Source: Aquatica leii
Taxonomy: Eukaryota; Arthropoda; Insecta; Coleoptera; Lampyridae
DNA: 64,000 nucleotides
NCBI GenBank assembly: GCA_035610365.1
Contig: CM069437.1
Location: forward strand, 52,228,093-52,292,092
Direction: 5' to 3'
Each line of letters opens with the position of its first letter. The first letter of the stretch is position 1. Both the position numbers and the translations under genes were made by a program. Below, one piece after another: positions 10,452 to 21,609 of this stretch. The notes under the pieces are model-generated. The model did not search any database and had not been told where the DNA came from. It saw nothing but the letters and a program-made list of their open reading frames with translations.

Positions 10452-13400
10452 TTATCGTAGACTCTGGTCTCTCTTTGCGAATGGTCTATATACGTTAACA
10501 TCAGGCACCAGTGCAAGGATGGCCTGAGGGGAATCGGGATAGGGGTTGACAATGGATGACAGGGCGCTCCGATCATCGTCGAATTCGCGACAAGCGAGAA
10601 TCCGATGCGCCGAAGTGTCAGGAACGCCACACGACGGACACCTGTCATCATCTAAAACGCTAATGCGTTTCAGATGACAACGAAATCCGCCGTGTGAAGA
10701 CAGGATTTGGACTGCCTCTCGTCCAGGGACGTGGGGCATTCTGACCCAGATAAGGATATCCGGGATAAGAGAATAGGCATTACGCACTTTATGGGAAGTG
10801 TCCCACAGCCGCTGCCATTCACCCAACATTAAGACCTTTAAGTGACGCTTGGCCGCTGAAAAGGACGGAAAATCGTCGTTTGAAACGTGCTGGTCAAGGA
10901 AGTTGCACGAGCCAGCCTTGCGAAGAACTTTGGTGCAGTAGATTTCCTGCAATAGGAGATGTAAGGGAGGATGTTTAGAAATAACACAGAGGGTATCGAC
11001 AGGAACAGTACGATACGCCCCTAGGATAGTTCTCAGGAATAAGGATTGGAGCGAGGCCAGTTTCCTGACCACGTGGGAATGTCAAAGTCTGTGGTACCAA
11101 ATGTCTAGGCCATAAGTGAGCATGGGAATGACTGCATTGTCGAAGATATTCGCAAGATGTTTTTTGTGAAGGTTCCATTTCAATCGTGAGTATTTGTAGA
11201 ACAAGTGCAAGACGCTCTTACACTTGTCAACCACGAAAGCGCAATGTTTTACAAAACTCAGTTTGTCGTCAAGCAAAAGTCCGAGGTACTTGAATTCGAA
11301 GACCCTTCGGACAGGAGTATCGTGGAGGCGCAGTGAAGGATCTCGTCTTAGTGTAGAGCCAAAAACCATGTACTTAGTCTTGTCTGCAGAAATACTTAGT
11401 TTATTGCTGCCAGCCCAGCCGGTCACAATATTTAGGCACGTGTTAGATTTTGCCTCCAAGTCTCGTCTAGAATTTGCGGACACTGTGACAGTTATGTCGT
11501 CCGCATAAGCGAAAATGTCGCAGTCTGCTGGTAAGTCTTTGTCTAGAAGATCGTTTACCACCAAGTTCCACAAAGTCGGCCCAAAAACCGAGCCTTGTGG
11601 ACAGCCCTTCGTCAGTCGTTTCGTAAACGTAGAACGTGAAACGTTCGCAGAGTAAGTTATCGATCTGTTCGACAAATAGCTACGAATGACGCGCGTGGCG
11701 TCTGCAGGTACTCTCTTAACGACGAGAGCTTCGATTATAGAGGGCCACCATACGTTGTTGAACGCTCCAGAAATGTCTATGAAAATAGCGAGTCTGTACT
11801 TGGAAACGTTCGATTGTACAATTGTCATTAATCGACGGGCGGCGTCAGTCGTCGTTTTGCCAGGAACGAAGCCATATTGACTAGGATGGAATAAGACGTT
11901 AGGCGGAATGTCGTCATGTATCTTTTTTAGAAGTGTCCTTTCAAAAAGTTTACCTAGTTCAGATAACAAAGTTATCGGACGGTACGAGTTGGGGTTGGCG
12001 AGATCCTTCTTTCCGGGCTTGAGAATAGTGATAAGTTTACCAGCTTTCCAGCTGGTAGGAAAATAGCCAATTTTTATGCAAGAGTTGAACAGGTCAACGA
12101 TCGTTGATGAGAGGGAATCTAGAACAACCGTTCGCAAAACATTACAATGTATTCCGTCAAGTCCAGGAGCTTTGTTTCTAGGAATTTTGCTAGCCACCGC
12201 GGCTAAATCGTCGCTAGTGACCACCCAGTCCTGTCGGGAATTACTTATCAAAAGAGATTGGGATCTTATTTGAGCATGATGGGCATTGTCTGTCGAGGGA
12301 TCGTCGTCCGGGAATAATGTGGAAACTATAACTTTGATCGTGTCCAGTTCTGAAATAGTGTATCTGTCGCCGTCTTTAACATTTGAGCATGGTTGGATCG
12401 ACAGGAATTTACGGGAGGAAACCTGTAAACTAACCCCCAGGGACTCGTTGCCAGGCTTTTTTCCACGAAACTTTGCCAGGAGCTGTATTTCGCTGTCTTC
12501 ACTGCCAGTTTGTACCGGTGAAGCGCGGCCTTGTAGGAGGCAAGCCATTGAGGTTTTATGTCGGCAGGGGCTTTTTGGTGGTGTTTACGTAAACAACGCA
12601 CCGCTCGCTTTAACCTATCTAACTTAGGACTCCACCAAGGTACACCAGCTCTAGATTTTAAGCGTATGCTGTTTAAGCCATTGTGGCAAGAGTCGAGAAT
12701 CATCCTGGTCAACTTATCGATGAGAGCGTTCACAGATTTAGGATCGTGGCACGAAGCACCACGAGGAAGATACGAAGGAATTAATCTTGAGAAAGCTTCA
12801 TTTAGGCGAACGGGATCAATAGTCAAGGATTCTTTTAGGGATCGGAACGTGGTTTGGGGCCTTGACGGTTAATTCAAACCGTATCAGTCGGTGATCACTT
12901 TCAATTATGTCTGGAATAACACGCCAGTTCGATATTTTTCTGGCTAAACAAGGAGAAGCTAATGTTACATCTATATTCGTTGAGCCTAGATGGCTAGCGA
13001 AAGTGAAGGGTTGAAATGGTTCGTTAACAACACAGAGGTCGCGTTCACCCACGAGGTTCTCTACGCATCGTCCTCGTTCGTCGGTCACCGGGGAGTGCCA
13101 AAGCGGCGATTTCGAATTGAAGTCACCTGCTATGATAATAGGAGTGCCTCTTAGTTCATCCAAAATTTTATCTAGGTGTTGGAGATGAATACGAACATCC
13201 TCACTCGGCGGCCAATAAACGCCAACGATTGCCAGGGAGGTGTTTCCAACCGTTACCATGGTTACTGCATTGCAGTCGTTAGTTAAATGGCTGAGTGTTA
13301 CCACTCCGACGGGCTTCGAACTATTGAAGACAATAGCCGAGTAGTACCGCATAGAAGAGGATGCGGCTATCCTGTTGAAGGGTACAGCCGCCCAGCGAGC

Positions 13401-13561
13401 TTGTACCCTGAACCTGAACTAAACACGTATGGCTCTTGGGTCAGTAGTATGTCTATATTATTGTCGGAGGAGAAACCCATTGCTTCGAAAGTCGCAACAC
13501 GTGAATTGCGAAGATTCACTTGCGCAAACCTCAAAGTTAATTGAGTATCCTCAAAGTCCAT
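10452..13561 (-). pseudogene. C2 ORF2: R1 endonuclease/reverse transcriptase, broken
   Basis: Homologous to the open C1 ORF2 along its whole length: endonuclease (about 13561-12830), linker, RT with KAPGLDGIHCNVLR, FIDISGAFNNVWW, KGCPQGSVFGP and FAYADDITVTV, thumb, and CPSCGVPDTSAHRILAC tail. Against C1 I see a one-base loss near 13389, an eight-base loss near 12820, a one-base loss near 12420 and a CGA-to-TGA change near 11082. These split the frame into at least five blocks. The longest, 12548-11082, still contains the complete RT catalytic core. Confidence 0.9.
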
Positions 13562-14249
13562 AATCGGTATTAGAGCCAAAGCGAACGCAGTTGGCGCATA
13601 TAGGGTCTCTTTCCAAGTTTGGGCATGCTTTTGTATCGTGCTTTTCAGCACAGTGGCCGCACTGTAACTCGCTTTTACAGTCGCTCGAGTGGTGGCCGTA
13701 TTTCTGGCAATTAAAACAGCGAGTGACTCGGATGTGGTCATTGACCCTACACGCATTCCACGCTATATACACGCGACGCGATGCCAAAAGGTATCGTCGC
13801 ACATCGGCATGGACCTCAATGATCCAATTGCCATTAGGTTGGTCTCTAGGACCGAAACGGAAAAGAACTTTAAGATGCTGGTTGGCCAAGTGCCTCATCA
13901 GAGGCGTCGTGAAAATTTTGGGAAATAATAGCCTCTTTCACCTGCTCAGGGGAGAGGTTAGTAGGGACGTTTATTAAGGATTTGCCTTGAGGCTTAACCA
14001 CAAGGCCAGCTTTGTCCAGGATGTCCAAGGGAATTTTTGTTAAGTCCGTCTTTTCTGATTCTAATCGAATCGAGCTTTTGTCCGTCTTAGTTACACGGTC
14101 AAGTCGAAGGCCGTACTTTTGAGGATCGAGGACTTTCATTAAAGTCGTCTTCGTTTCGTCGGCTGTCTTTAACGGAGAGTCGGATTTGGGAACTATTACT
14201 ACAGTAGAACGGGATACGGGAGAGACTGATTTACCAGAAGGTACTTTCA
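13551..14249 (-). pseudogene. C2 ORF1, 3' half after element D
   Basis: ORF1 resumes at KVPSGKSVSPVSRSTVVIV right after the D insertion. It continues through the RRM-like region to two CCHC knuckles (CFNCQKYGHHSSDC, CGHCAEKHDTKAC). A short deletion near 13890 breaks the frame. Compared with C1, 26 codons covering most of the third knuckle are missing in frame near 13572, so CVRFG runs straight into SNTDYGL and the stop. The last codons overlap the ORF2 ATG as in C1. Confidence 0.85.
14202..14249. repeat. 48-bp target-site duplication, left copy (element D)
   Basis: A 48-bp segment of C2 ORF1 starting CAGTAGAACGGGATACGGG is repeated at 16151-16198 with one mismatch (C/T). The two copies exactly bracket element D, as expected for a target-site duplication. 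Confidence 0.85.
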
Positions 14250-16150
14250 TGTTTTAGTCGAGAATGTCATCCCCGGATAGCTATAGCTAATAACCGGGAA
14301 TTCTTGGGCCATCCGGAAAGGAGCTTCTCGAAATTTATTGTACTTGGCTCTCTTACATTGAATATCTTATAATTCGTTTAAAACTATTTAACGTATACAT
14401 ATGACATTTATAGAAATAAAATGTAAAAAAAAGAAAAGTTTATTTACACTCCAAGTTGTTTCCTTTTTCTTAGGATTTCGGCAGCGTGGTTGGTTAATTT
14501 GTTTAGTGTCGCGTCGTCTGGTCCCAGGTAGTGTGTTTTACTGTTATAATATAGTTGTAAAATAGACATAGGGGGAGTTTGGATTTTTCTACAAAATAGC
14601 ATCGCATGGGTGACGTCCTCCTCTCCACATTCTATACATTCCGGTGTTTCAGCCCTAGCGTGTCTAAAAAGGTTGGGCCGGACTCTTTCACTCACTGATG
14701 GGAATATTCTGTAGGTTAGTCCTCCGGTCTTGGAGTTATCCCATCTATCTTGCCATGCTATTATCATCTTTTCCCAATTTTCTCGCCTCAGTCGCGTAGG
14801 TGCGCGCCAGTTGTTAGCGTGCCTAACGGCGGTGAGATCTAGAGGAGGTGTGGCTGAGATTATTTGCAGCGCATGTCTTGAAGTTGTATTGTAGGCTCTT
14901 GTTGTCTGCAGGAGGCAGAGGCGTTGCGCCCGGTGCAAATATTCTGAAGTCGTGTAGTTCAATGTTTTCCCCCACACAGGTGCCCCATAGAGTATCATTG
15001 CTTCGAATACTTGCTTGTAGAGCAGTTTCATCGCTACCGGTGAGAATGGCGTTTTTCTTCCCGCGATGTTTACGTATTTATAGAAAGTTTTAACGGCCTC
15101 GTCCGCAGTCCATTTTATGTGGTGTTCAAATTTAAGTTTTTCCGCCAGGTGAATTCCTAGGTGTTTCTTTGCGATGACGTATGGGATCCTTTCGTTGTTC
15201 ATTTTTATTAGTGGCCTTCGTTTTAATCGTCCTTTTAATAGAGTGCAGGCACTCTTGCTAGGCGCAATCGAAAGGCGGTTTAGCTTACACCAGTCATGAA
15301 TCATGTTCAATGCATCCGTTGTTTGTTTCTCAAGAAAAGCACGAGAATTCCCCGACGTTAACAGCCAGATGTCGTCTGCGTAAGCTGCAATTTTAATTCC
15401 GTGCGGCATGTCTAATAGTAGTACTGGGTTGATGAGAACGTTCCACAGAAGGGGCGCAAGTACGCTTCCTTGTGGACAACCTTGATTTATTTCTCTCCTG
15501 ACCGTGGTGTTGCTTATTGTCAGTTGTATTCTTCTATCCGACAGGTAAGACTTGACTAAGTTAAATAGGCGAGTTGGGCATTCTGCCGTTATCAGACGTT
15601 GTAGGATTGCCGACGACCAGGCGAAGTCAAATGCCCCAGCTATGTCCAGGTAGGTGATTAGCACGTATTGATCAGGGGTGTCTGTTACCGTTTGTATGAT
15701 GTTATGTACTGCATCGACGGTGCCAATTCCTTTCCTAAACCTAAATTGATTTGGTGCCGGGATGGATTTTGTCTCTAAGAACTCGTTCAGTTTGTCAGCC
15801 ATTGTGTGTTCTAGCATCTTTCCTAATGTAGGAAGTAGGGTAATCGGCCGGCTGTTTCGAGGAACTTGCGGTAACGTTGCTTTTAGGGATTAATTTTAGC
15901 GTTCCGTGCTTCCAAACATTAGGAAAAATGCCATATTCGTAGCATAGGTGGAATGTTTCGATCGTTGTTGTTTTAATCGCCGGCCACGCGTGCTTAATGA
16001 TCTCCCATGTGATGTTATTCGGGCCGGGGGCTTTATGGTTTTTCTGCCTTTTAATTATTGCTTCAATTTCTTTTAACGTGGGGACGGAAGCGTCTGGCGA
16101 GTGTGCATTTCTGTATTCGCTTACTTGTTGTATGGTGTCTAGTTCTCGTG
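14250..16150 (-). mobile_element. Element D: 5'-truncated R1-like LINE inserted in C2 ORF1
   Basis: About 1.9 kb holding only the RT part of an ORF2 and an AT-rich 3' UTR (14443-14250) that ends in sense ...CATTCTCGACTAAAACA. It has no RNase H. The RT boxes are GCPQGSVLAPLLWN and AAYADDIWLL, and the tail motif is CIECGEEDVTHAMLFC. This suggests an R1-group family different from B, C and E. The 48-bp direct repeats at its ends show it arrived by retrotransposition after C2. It is the only copy of this family in the window. Confidence 0.85.
14444..16150 (-). pseudogene. Element D reverse transcriptase
   Basis: The frame 15817-14444 (457 codons) is open from ...MLEHTMADKLNEFL through QFRFRKGIGTVDAV, TYLDIAGAFDFAW, NQGCPQGSVLAP, YADDIWLLTSG (catalytic Asp pair), KHLGIHLAEKL, the thumb, and the CCHC-like tail, to its own stop. 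The upstream part (16150-15880; RQKNHKAPGPNNITWEIIK, NVWKHGTLKLIPKS) is in another frame, so one frameshift lies near 15850-15890. The endonuclease is missing because the copy is 5'-truncated. Confidence 0.85.
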
Positions 16151-16198
16151 CAGTAGAATGGGATACGGGAGAGACTGATTTACCAGAAGGTACTTTCA
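16151..16198. repeat. 48-bp target-site duplication, right copy (element D)
   Basis: Second copy of the 48-bp repeat flanking element D, one mismatch from 14202-14249. Confidence 0.85.
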
Positions 16199-16577
16199 CC
16201 TTCTCAACAATTTTAGAGCGAGCCGCTTGGGCATATGATAGTTGGGCAGGAGGCGCAGCGAGGGAAGTAGTGGCAAGCTTGGCCGAGACGTTTTGCAAGG
16301 CTGTTTGGACATCAGCCAAGGTGTTAGCAAGGTCAGCAGTTTGCTGCGAGACGCGATGGGAGATCAAGGATTTCCGAAATGTCGCCTGAAGTCTGCTGAC
16401 AATGTCAATCATTTCTGATTGACGGGAAGTCGTGATCTTACAAGCAGAGATCACTTTGGTAAGACGTAGGATGTCGGCGTCGAAAAGGGATTCGATACTG
16501 TCAGAAGAGGTATCGGAAGGAATATCATCGTCGTCGTCTTCACGACGACGTTTGGTAGAGGCGGATTCAGCCTCCAT
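16151..16577 (-). pseudogene. C2 ORF1, 5' part, fused in frame to element D
   Basis: ORF1 starts at ATG 16577 (MEAESASTKRRREDDDDD). Next come an acidic Ser/Asp stretch and a predicted helical region, then the conserved YAQAARSKIVEKVKVPSGKS. After the 48-bp repeat the frame runs into element D (ARELDTIQQVSEYRN) and ends at 15795. The resulting 260-codon frame is an ORF1/RT chimera created by the insertion and is unlikely to work as either protein. Confidence 0.8.
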
Positions 16578-16926
16578 GGCGGAGGAGGCTGAAGGAGACG
16601 GAGATGTAGAGCGCGACGCTCGTAGAGTGCCGGCTGGAGAAATGCACTGATACCTAATACCCCTTTTAGCCGTTCACAGGAGCTTATTGCCAGAAACGGT
16701 TGGACTTATCGCCTGTGAGTCGTTGCCCACCTTTAACCTCGTGGAGGTAAGGGTCTAAAGCACCGTGAAAGGAACAACTTTCAACACAAAATAACAGTAT
16801 GATTACAAAATTACTGTCGGCCTTAATTATCCGACTTCGCTTGATTTGCTCACAAAATGAATTAATCAAAGTCCTTTTGCTTTAGCTAAAGGCGAAAGAT
16901 TTATACGCAATCTGAAGAGAAACCAG
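16578..16926 (-). other. C2 5' untranslated region
   Basis: About 350 bp closely matching the C1 (30625-30976) and C4 (45129-45458) leaders. In sense it starts CTGGTTTCTCTTCA right after the 28S R1 site. Confidence 0.8.
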
Positions 16927-16946
16927 AGTAGGTAGGGACAGGTTGA

Positions 16947-17002
<56 letters not shown>
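16927..17002 (-). rRNA. 28S rRNA gene fragment between the R2 and R1 insertion sites
   Basis: On the minus strand this reads TAGCCAAATGCCTCGTCATC, then TAATTAGTGACGCGCATGAA and TGGATTAACGAGATTC, ending TGTCCCTACCTACT. It is the highly conserved 28S segment lying between the arthropod R2 site (before TAGCC) and the R1 site (after CTACT). Its length is 76 bp here versus 74 bp in the commonly cited sequence. The difference is a small change (TCAACC for CCAC) near 16941-16946. Both junctions carry the element expected for that site. No other rDNA is visible in the window. Confidence 0.93.
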
Positions 17003-17200
17003 TATTTCTTTATTATTTGACGGTATATACATTAGACAACACATATATATAACTTAAAAGATACATATAACACTTAAGACACTAACACATTCGGAGGCCG
17101 CCTGCCTCCTACACTCGATGGTCCATCTACACTACCCGACACCTTCCCGTGGTAGACGGCGCTGAAAGTCGATTTTCGCCATCGTCCTGCAGAACCGGCT

Positions 17201-17817
17201 CTAGTTGGTGTGTGAGCCTTGTAGCACCCTCGTTGTAAGACCCGCCAGGAGTCCATTCGAAAGCCCGAGTGCGGCCAGTGACATATGGGAGTCCGCACTC
17301 CAAACGCCGCGCCAGGAGATAGTGCATGTGGTCGTCTCGATGTTGGGGACCGGGATCTCGAGACGCTTGGAGACTGCGTCTACCACTTCCCGGTCTTCCG
17401 CGTAGTAGGCCCTCTTCGCTAGATGAGCGTTACGAAGAGGCGCTGCGGCTGAGACGACCTGGGCGTCGATGATTATGCCCTTCTCTTCTCTCCTGGCAAT
17501 GATGTCCGGCTTTCGAAGTCCTTTGGAGGTTCGAAGCTTCGGCTCTTTCTCTACTTCCCAGCCTTTTTCTTGGAGCCCTGCAGCGATGGTGTTACACAGG
17601 GCGTCATGCCGCCGAACTCTGCCTCCATGGGTAATTGGGCAGCACTGGATGACATGTGCTGCCGTCTCGGTGAACGGGCATCCAGCCCGGCATAGTGTTG
17701 GCCGGTTTTCACGCCGTTCACCTCGAGAAACCCTGATGCGTGTTGGGAGGCAGTTGAAGCGGACATGATGGTGCTGGACGTAGTCTCGTCCCGGGATGGT
17801 CTGGTGACGTTGGTAGA
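17201..17817 (-). pseudogene. R2 ORF, C-terminal zinc motif and restriction-like endonuclease
   Basis: From 17817 downward one open frame reads QRHQTIPGRDYVQ, then CRAGCPFTETAAHVIQCC with a following HGGRVRRHD (the CCHC motif of R2). Next come KGLRKPDIIARREEKG and IIIDAQVV (17495-17512 and 17462-17476), matching the PD...D active site of the R2 restriction-like endonuclease that nicks 28S DNA. It ends at TAG 17201 after TTRVLQGSHTN. This part contains no internal stop. The rest of the ORF is across the E1 insertion. Confidence 0.92.
17806..17817. repeat. 12-bp target-site duplication, left copy (E1)
   Basis: GACGTTGGTAGA is present here and at 23485-23496, immediately outside the E1 ends. 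Removing E1 and one copy restores the R2 reading frame across WVYQRHQTIPG. Confidence 0.85.
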
Positions 17818-18527
17818 TCCTTACGTGTGGTTTAACGTGATGCGACTACCGTTAGGTTTAAACACCACGGGTTTCTACAACCTCGGATCGAGATACGCTC
17901 GATCAACGCGAGAGACACCGTAAACGGTCTACGAATGCCTCACTGCCGATTTAGCTTCGAGATGCAGGTCTCTTGTCAAGCACGGCATTACACGGACCAC
18001 TATCTAAGTCCTACCGATTAAGCAGATCGGTACCCGAGCAATAAACGTGCTCCTACGTTCGGGGTTTCACGCCCTAGCCAGCATGCGGCTTTAACCACAA
18101 CCACTACGAGTCCATCCTCAAAATGACCGGGCAGAAGGACGCAGCATGGCACGCAAGCGTTGCAAAGACCGCGGTCAACGTTCCGGGGCTCCCGAGTCGC
18201 CCGTAGTACCGTACAAAGTCACGGTTGGACTTTTCAGAGCCAGTACCCAAATGGAATCCACCAGACAAGTACCGACTCCCACCTATTTTAGGTCCTGCAA
18301 CCTGAGGCGTAGGTAACGCCAGCTAGAGTTGTGCAGGCTCGCCAGGCCTGTTGGTTCGAGGTCAGCAATGCCGCGTCTATCGGTGTGCGAGCACGAAGGG
18401 GCTACGCACAAGGGGACTACGGATAAACTGGCTCTAGCCACTCTACACTTCTCCCTACCTACATACTGTAACATTCACTCATCATTCCAGAAACACACAC
18501 CTCAAACAAGCGCAAAAACCTCAAGAC
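17818..18527 (-). other. E1 3' untranslated region
   Basis: About 710 bp without coding potential, matching E2 33268-33980. There is no poly(A) tail; the sense end is ...CGTAAGGA(TC). Confidence 0.75.
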
Positions 18528-21500
18528 TCAAGGCACAACCTTCTTCCGTTCCAACACACTCTCAGCAAACTCCCTAAATCTCCGCCAAATCGCCTCGTCA
18601 GTCAAAAGCCACTCAAGATCCTGACCAACCTCGCCTCCTTCCAAGGGAAACCTCAGACCCGTCCTCTCACGAAGATCCTCATACAACCCACATCTCAACA
18701 ACACATGCTCCCAATCCTCATCCTCCACACCACACGAACACAAAGCACTCTCCGCCCTACCGATACGAGTCAGATACCCGTTGAAACAACCGTGCCCCGT
18801 GAGGAAACAACCAACTGCCCAACCGATATCTAACCATGGACACCTATCCACCGTCAGCACATCTCTCATGAAGCGAAAAGTCACTCTCCCTTTCTCACAC
18901 GAATCCCACCTATTCTGCCAACACGCGAGAATCTTATCCTTCAATAACCTTTTAACAACCCTCTTGCTTCCAACTCTCTCTTCCTCGCCCAACAAATCAA
19001 TCGAATCGCGCGGGATCCGCTTACGCACAACATACAACTCACCTCGCATACGAGCCTCCAAGTCCCACGGAACGACGCCAAAGAGAACCTGTAAGGCCTC
19101 AGTCGACACCGTCCGACAGACCGGAAGCATCCCATACAAGACAACTCTCTGCGCACGGTTCAGCAAAACAACCATTCTCTGAAGATTCAGACGACGATAC
19201 CACACACTCGATGCGTACAAAGCGCAAGCCGACATCATGCCCTGATACCAGACACGAGCAGCTGCTCCTCTAACGCCCCATTCTTTCTTGAGAACTCGTC
19301 TCATCATCCCACTCAACTGAACGATCCTGCCTCTCACGACCTCCATGTGACGATTGAAGCTCATCCTCTCTCCGACATAGACGCCTAGATAGCGGACGCA
19401 GGTAGATAAACTAACCTGGCTGCCCTCTAGACGTATCGTCGGTGGTCTTGCGACCGCGAGAGATCCCTTCATCATCAACATCTCGGTCTTCTGACGCGAA
19501 ACACTCACGCCGACACTCAATCCCCATTCGCTAATCAGATTCAACCATTCTTGCCCCTTCTTCTCCAACGCTGCCCTGCTCGTGCCTTCCACAATAAGTG
19601 TCAGGTCGTCTGCATAGGCCACACATTCACACCCGCCACATCTCAATTTCTCCAACAAAACATCCATCATCATATTCCAGACCGCCGGGCCGCAAATCGA
19701 CCCCTGCGGACATCCTTTCATCACACGTCTCTCGACAACATCCTCTACTCCCTGGAGCCAAATAATACGCTCCCGGAAGTAATCCTTCCACAAGTTTAGC
19801 TCCTTACATCCAACCTCAGCCAATCGCTCAATCACACTACTCCAAAGGAGGTTATCAAACGCCCCTTTGAAATCCACAAATATACCGAGCACATATTTGT
19901 ACTCGGATACGCCCACAATCTCCTTCAGACGCCACCAGGCATCCTCAGTCGATTTCTCTTTCTTAAAGCCAAACTGTCTCTCGCTCCTAGGCCACACCAG
20001 AGTCTCAAGCCTTACCACCAACATTCTCTCAAGAATCTTTCCAAAAACGCTCAATAAACAAATCGGCCTGTACGAACTAACTACACTCTTGTCCTTAAAA
20101 GGACCTTTCAAAACCTCAATCACACGCGCTTGCTTCCATGGCTCCGGGAAAATAGCTGCCCGTAGGCAGGCGTTTCCAAGCGCCAGAAAGTAAGCCCCAA
20201 GTTCTCCTACCACGTGCTTGGCCAGCAGGGGCTCAACACCGTCGATGCCGGGGCCCTGCCGGTCCTCAGACGCTTCACAGCATACCAAAGCTCATCAAAC
20301 GTGAATACATTCGGCGTCACCTCGACGCGCTCATACACACAATCCTCGTACACCACATCTAAGGGAAACTGCGCACCTAACAGCTTCTCCGCACTCTCAC
20401 GCCAGGTCAACGAAGACCCCTTTTCGTCAACAATACTACACAGATCCACTCGCTTCTTTCGACCACGACAAGTCTTATAGACTTGTCCCCAAGCGTTCGC
20501 ATTCCCCTCAACGTCCACAAACTCTCTCCAATTGCGCTCCTTTTGCTCACGAATACTCCTCATGTACTCACGTCTCAGCATACTAAATCTCATTCTCGCA
20601 CACTCAATTGCATCAACATCACGACCCTTTCTCACACGCTGGTACTTCTTTCTCGCAGCTCTTACGCTTCTCTTCAATCTCTCAAGCTCGTCACACCACC
20701 ACCTAACCATCTTCCGCTTACGTACACAGCTTCTCTTCTTGAGCAGACAATCACAGGACTGCCTAACCCAGCCGAGGAACTTATCATACATAACCGGAAC
20801 TGTCAGGGAAGAAAAGTCTTCCACCGAACAGTCCACATTCAACCTCAAGACATACCGGAAGGCATTCCAGTCAACATTCCGACTACACCATCTACTCTCA
20901 TTCATAGAGACTCGCTCCTGTCTAGCATGCTTGACCGTGATCGATATAGCGTTGTGATCGCTAATACCGACCCAGTCCTCATGCACCATCCACTCCGTCT
21001 CAAAGAGATCGGCCCAACACTCACTCACAACTGTTACATCTATGTCACTCTCGCCAGCCGGGCCGCTATAAGTAAACGTCCGACTGTGCTTGTTGACAAC
21101 ACACAACCTTGCATCTGTCAAGCATTCCTCCAAACATTCCGCTCTTCCATCACGGTCTATGGCACGTTCGCCCAACTTACTGCACCACATAAGAGATGCA
21201 GCATTTGCGTCCATCCCAATCAGAAAAGAACAACCTGTCAACGTGTTACATACCTCTCTAATGTACGCCAGATACGGTTGTATAGGACTACCATACCGAC
21301 AGTACACAGAGACCACAAACACCTCAATCTCTCCCTTCCTTAGCTGCACACAAACACCACGCTCGTCAGTCAACCTCGTCACCATCATAGCCTGTAAAGA
21401 GGAATCGTCGACGACAACCGCCGATCCTCCGTCCAGGCTCAAGTATGCTACCACATCAACCGGGAGACCAACAATCCTCCCCTCACGCACGAAAGGCTCC

Positions 21501-21600
21501 TGCAAGACAGCGACCTGCAGACCTTTCTCACGCATCAACATCCCAAGTTCATTCATACTACCAGCCGCATTCATACAGTTCAACTGCACAAGCCTAATCG
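18528..21600 (-). pseudogene. E1 ORF2: endonuclease/reverse transcriptase with one frameshift
   Basis: The endonuclease half (21600-20207) shows LVQLNCMNAAG, AVLQEPFVREG, LIGMDANAASLMW, ESDIDVTVVSE and ISDHNAISI. The RT half (20288-18528) shows SYRPICLLSVFGKILERM, QFGFKKEKSTEDAWW, GIFVDFKGAFDNLLW, KGCPQGSICGPAVWN, CVAYADDLTLIVEG and a CSCGVEDEDWEHVLLRC tail. The frames meet at TGRAP/GIDG near 20251, where E2 has one more base. No ATG precedes the LVQLN region in frame, so the start may depend on reinitiation or a downstream ATG (CMNAAG). Confidence 0.9.
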
Positions 21601-21609
21601 AATCGAACG

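Larger units (their letters stand above)
10004..16926 (-). mobile_element. C2: R1 element at the 28S R1 site, split by element D
   Basis: C2 is a near full-length family C element on the minus strand. Its parts are 5' UTR (16926-16578), ORF1 (16577-16151 and 14249-13551), ORF2 (13561-10452) and 3' UTR (10451-10004). Element D occupies 14250-16150. The 5' end joins 28S rDNA directly after TGTCCCTACCTACT (sense), the canonical R1 insertion point, which identifies family C as true R1. The 3' end does not return to 28S but abuts C3. Both ORFs carry small indels and a stop, so it is dead. Confidence 0.88.
17003..17817 (-). mobile_element. R2-clade element, 3' part, at the 28S R2 site
   Basis: This segment holds the last third of an R2-type ORF (to 17201) and about 200 bp of 3' UTR. 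The UTR ends in sense ...AATAATAAAGAAATA joined directly to 28S TAGCCAAATG, the exact R2 integration junction. The upstream remainder lies at 23497-23990, displaced by insertion of E1. It is R2-clade because of the restriction-like endonuclease after the zinc motif, not an APE domain. Confidence 0.9.

Noticed and set aside
20483-21343. Long plus-strand reading frame (286 codons)
   Set aside because: It is antisense to the E1 endonuclease and has a low-complexity Thr/Ser/Pro/His make-up. It is a codon-bias shadow of the minus-strand ORF2.
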